DNA of 17,096 bases, from NCBI GenBank assembly GCA_900555715.1, contig USMC01000056.1, forward strand, positions 1 to 17,096, given 5' to 3'. The translations under genes were made by a program, and so were the position numbers. The notes under the pieces are model-generated. The model was not told the DNA's origin. It saw only the letters and a program-made list of their open reading frames with translations, and ran no database searches. Origin of the DNA: an uncultured Porphyromonadaceae bacterium. Lineage in GTDB: Bacteria; Bacteroidota; Bacteroidia; Bacteroidales; Muribaculaceae. Shown in pieces: positions 16,184 to 17,096 of the stretch (its first letter is position 1; each line of letters starts with the position of its first letter).

Positions 16184-16317
16184 TGCCTATCTTCCGAGGG
16201 CGAAGATAGGCTCTGAAGGCTGCTGTTGGTCGCGGTTTTTCCGCGGGGCGGGGATTTTTTACCGGGAGGCAAGCCTCCCGAACAGGACAAAATTTTTGTA
16301 GGCTTTGCCATACACAT
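16180..16317 (-). CDS. Small ORF coupled to the 236-aa gene
   Basis: A 45-codon frame (MCMAKPTKIL...); a second ATG at 16311 gives 43 codons (MAKPTKILSCSGGLPPG). Its TGA stop overlaps the ATG of the 236-aa gene as ATGA, the usual geometry of translational coupling. The peptide is rich in Lys, Pro, Ser and Gly, has no domain I know and no membrane helix. The DNA holds three hairpins. It might be a genuine small protein, a leader peptide, or chance; the exact overlap is the main support. No consensus promoter was found upstream on this strand. Confidence 0.4.
   Translation of the reverse strand: MCMAKPTKILSCSGGLPPGKKSPPRGKTATNSSLQSLSSPSEDRQ
16185..16211 (-). promoter_or_regulatory. 10-bp hairpin directly before the 236-aa start codon
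   Basis: GCCTATCTTC (16185-16194) pairs perfectly with GAAGATAGGC (16202-16211) around a 7-base loop. In the minus-strand mRNA the stem ends one base before the ATG at 16183, so it would hide the ribosome landing site unless ribosomes translating the small upstream ORF open it. Confidence 0.55.
16231..16245. repeat. Hairpin CGCGG-N5-CCGCG
   Basis: A 5-bp all-GC stem around a five-base homopolymer loop, the middle of three inverted repeats inside the small ORF. Confidence 0.5.
16263..16280. repeat. Inverted repeat CGGGAGGC-aa-GCCTCCCG
   Basis: Two perfect 8-bp arms separated by two bases. As RNA, a 7-bp stem with a 4-base loop would form. On the minus strand it is followed by GTAAAAAA, not by T, so it is not a normal intrinsic terminator there; on the plus strand AACAGG follows. 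It lies within the small ORF. Confidence 0.6.
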
Positions 16318-16377
16318 CTTTCCAACCGGAATCGGACTTATACTCGATTACAGTTTCGTCTGAATTGACTGCGCAGC

Positions 16378-16394
16378 GTTAATTAGAGTTAATT
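16378..16394. repeat. Direct repeat GTTAATT, 10-bp phase
   Basis: GTTAATT occurs at 16378-16384 and again at 16388-16394, exactly 10 bp apart, so both copies face the same side of the helix. They sit just upstream of the -33 box at 16408. This is a candidate operator for the XRE regulator of the same operon. Confidence 0.3.
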
Positions 16395-16407
16395 TTGTTG
16401 TTTCATA

Positions 16408-16439
16408 CTTGTCCATATGTAAAGTTTGATGTACTTTTG
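16408..16439 (+). promoter_or_regulatory. Promoter of the membrane protein/XRE operon
   Basis: CTTG (16408-16411), 20 bp, then TACTTTTG (16432-16439). The -7 box is a perfect TAnnTTTG and the -33 box has one mismatch. The leader before the ATG at 16466 would be about 20 nt. Confidence 0.72.
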
Positions 16440-16465
16440 TCGCCGTATAGTTAACATCATTACAT

Positions 16466-16930
16466 ATGGAACAAAAATCACCATTATTACCACACACCTG
16501 TCAAAAGACAGGATGGTGGATGTTGGCTGCTTTTGCGGCATTATTAGTCCTCAGTTTTGTCATCAAACAAAACATAATCAGCACGACGAACGGCATTAGT
16601 GCAATTTTAGCATTCGTTGTCATATGTCTGCCGACTGTCGGATTAATATTCGTATGTCTGTCGAAAGAAAAAAATGAGGATGAATTCATCAATCATATCC
16701 GCATGCGAACATTGATATGGATTGTCGTATATGCCTTTATATCATGTGCGGTCAAGGCGACAGTCTCATATGCGGCACCGTACCTCTTTTCTCTACAAAC
16801 TGCCGGAACGATAGCCCGCGTATGTAGTTTTGCAGTAACCGACCCCATGATATTGGGTTTGATTTACATCATAATATTCAAAGTCTCATTGTTTTATTAC
16901 AATTTTAAATGCAAAAGCGATGGACAATAA
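16466..16930 (+). CDS. Four-helix inner-membrane protein next to an XRE regulator
   Basis: A 154-aa protein with four predicted membrane helices at about 16-33, 44-65, 82-104 and 127-146, no signal peptide and no enzymatic motif that I recognise. The loop between helices 2 and 3 is charged (SKEKNEDEF). The last 11 nt overlap the start of the XRE-type gene in another frame. Small membrane proteins paired with a short XRE regulator of about 65-70 residues are a recurrent arrangement in bacteria; the membrane partner may sense a signal or antagonise the regulator, but its function is not established. Its AT-rich, isoleucine-rich composition differs from the GC-richer genes to the left. Confidence 0.75.
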   Translation: MEQKSPLLPHTCQKTGWWMLAAFAALLVLSFVIKQNIISTTNGISAILAFVVICLPTVGLIFVCLSKEKNEDEFINHIRMRTLIWIVVYAFISCAVKATVSYAAPYLFSLQTAGTIARVCSFAVTDPMILGLIYIIIFKVSLFYYNFKCKSDGQ

Positions 16931-17096
16931 CATAAGAGTGGAACGCGCCATAAAACGCATCTCACAGACCGAACTTGCCGCAGCCATCGGAGTAAGCCGC
17001 CAGACTATATTCGCAATCGAAAACAATAAGTTCGTTCCAAGCACAGAACTCGCTCTCAAACTCTCGGCATATTTTGGAAAAACTGTCAACGAATTG
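16920..17096 (+). CDS. XRE-family HTH transcriptional regulator, 3' end cut by window
   Basis: The frame starts at the ATG at 16920, overlapping the membrane-protein gene by 11 nt, and is open for 59 codons to the window edge. The translation has the Cro/CI-type helix-turn-helix: VERAIKRISQTELAAAIGVS (about 7-26) and RQTIFAIENNKFVPSTELAL (about 27-46), followed by KLSAYFGKTVNEL. Stand-alone members of this group are usually 65-75 aa, so most of the protein is probably present. It likely binds DNA as a dimer and may control its own promoter. Confidence 0.88.
   Translation, partial: MDNNIRVERAIKRISQTELAAAIGVSRQTIFAIENNKFVPSTELALKLSAYFGKTVNEL

Noticed and set aside
16185..16280. The three hairpins as a classical rho-independent terminator cluster
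   Set aside because: None is followed by a T tract on either strand at the right place.
15933..16325. 130-codon minus-strand frame overlapping the 236-aa gene
   Set aside because: Very Arg/Pro-rich in the shadow of the better-supported 236-aa frame; the small ORF with an exact ATGA overlap explains the region better.

Overview
The window looks like chromosomal DNA of a gut Bacteroidales bacterium, possibly Muribaculaceae. The evidence is moderate GC, start codons without Shine-Dalgarno sites, six promoters of the Bacteroidetes form TTTG-N20-TAnnTTTG, a GLUG-repeat secreted protein, a T9SS-type C-terminal domain, and gene blocks typical of the order. No insertion sequence, CRISPR array, rRNA or complete prophage was seen.

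Left part (1-4636, all minus strand). A five-gene cluster reads leftward: an outer-membrane beta-barrel protein, tsaD (tRNA t6A synthesis), pncC (nicotinamide-nucleotide amidase), a GT4-like and a GT2 glycosyltransferase. The last four are joined by an ATGA overlap, a 6-nt gap and a TAATG overlap. A DUF362 protein follows; it has its own promoter and runs off the left edge.

Centre-left (4756-8015). A plus-strand glycerol operon has a clear promoter, a small leader hairpin, glpK, glpF (9-nt gap) and an exported TPR protein (TAATG overlap). GlpF admits glycerol and GlpK phosphorylates it. The TPR protein is an unexplained third member. A hairpin terminator at 7991-8015 is shared with the convergent minus-strand pair.

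Centre (8035-10506, minus). Two abutting genes encode secreted proteins: a 153-aa protein ending in a T9SS-type sorting domain and a 669-aa GLUG-repeat protein. Their mature N-termini look alike. About 550 bp follow without a convincing gene, apart from a possible folded element near 10862-10906.

Centre-right (11012-11459). tRNA-His(GTG) on plus and tRNA-Pro(GGG) on minus converge, each with its own promoter and hairpin terminator.

Right part (11572-15426, minus). A housekeeping operon dxr-rseP-rlmI has a strong promoter before dxr and almost no intergenic space. Upstream lies a 236-aa protein of uncertain nature whose layout recalls a phage terminase large-subunit ATPase with a lost Walker A lysine. 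It is preceded by an overlapping 43-45 codon ORF that contains three strong hairpins. At the right edge, a plus-strand pair encodes a four-helix membrane protein and a partial XRE-family regulator, behind its own promoter and a 10-bp-phased direct repeat.
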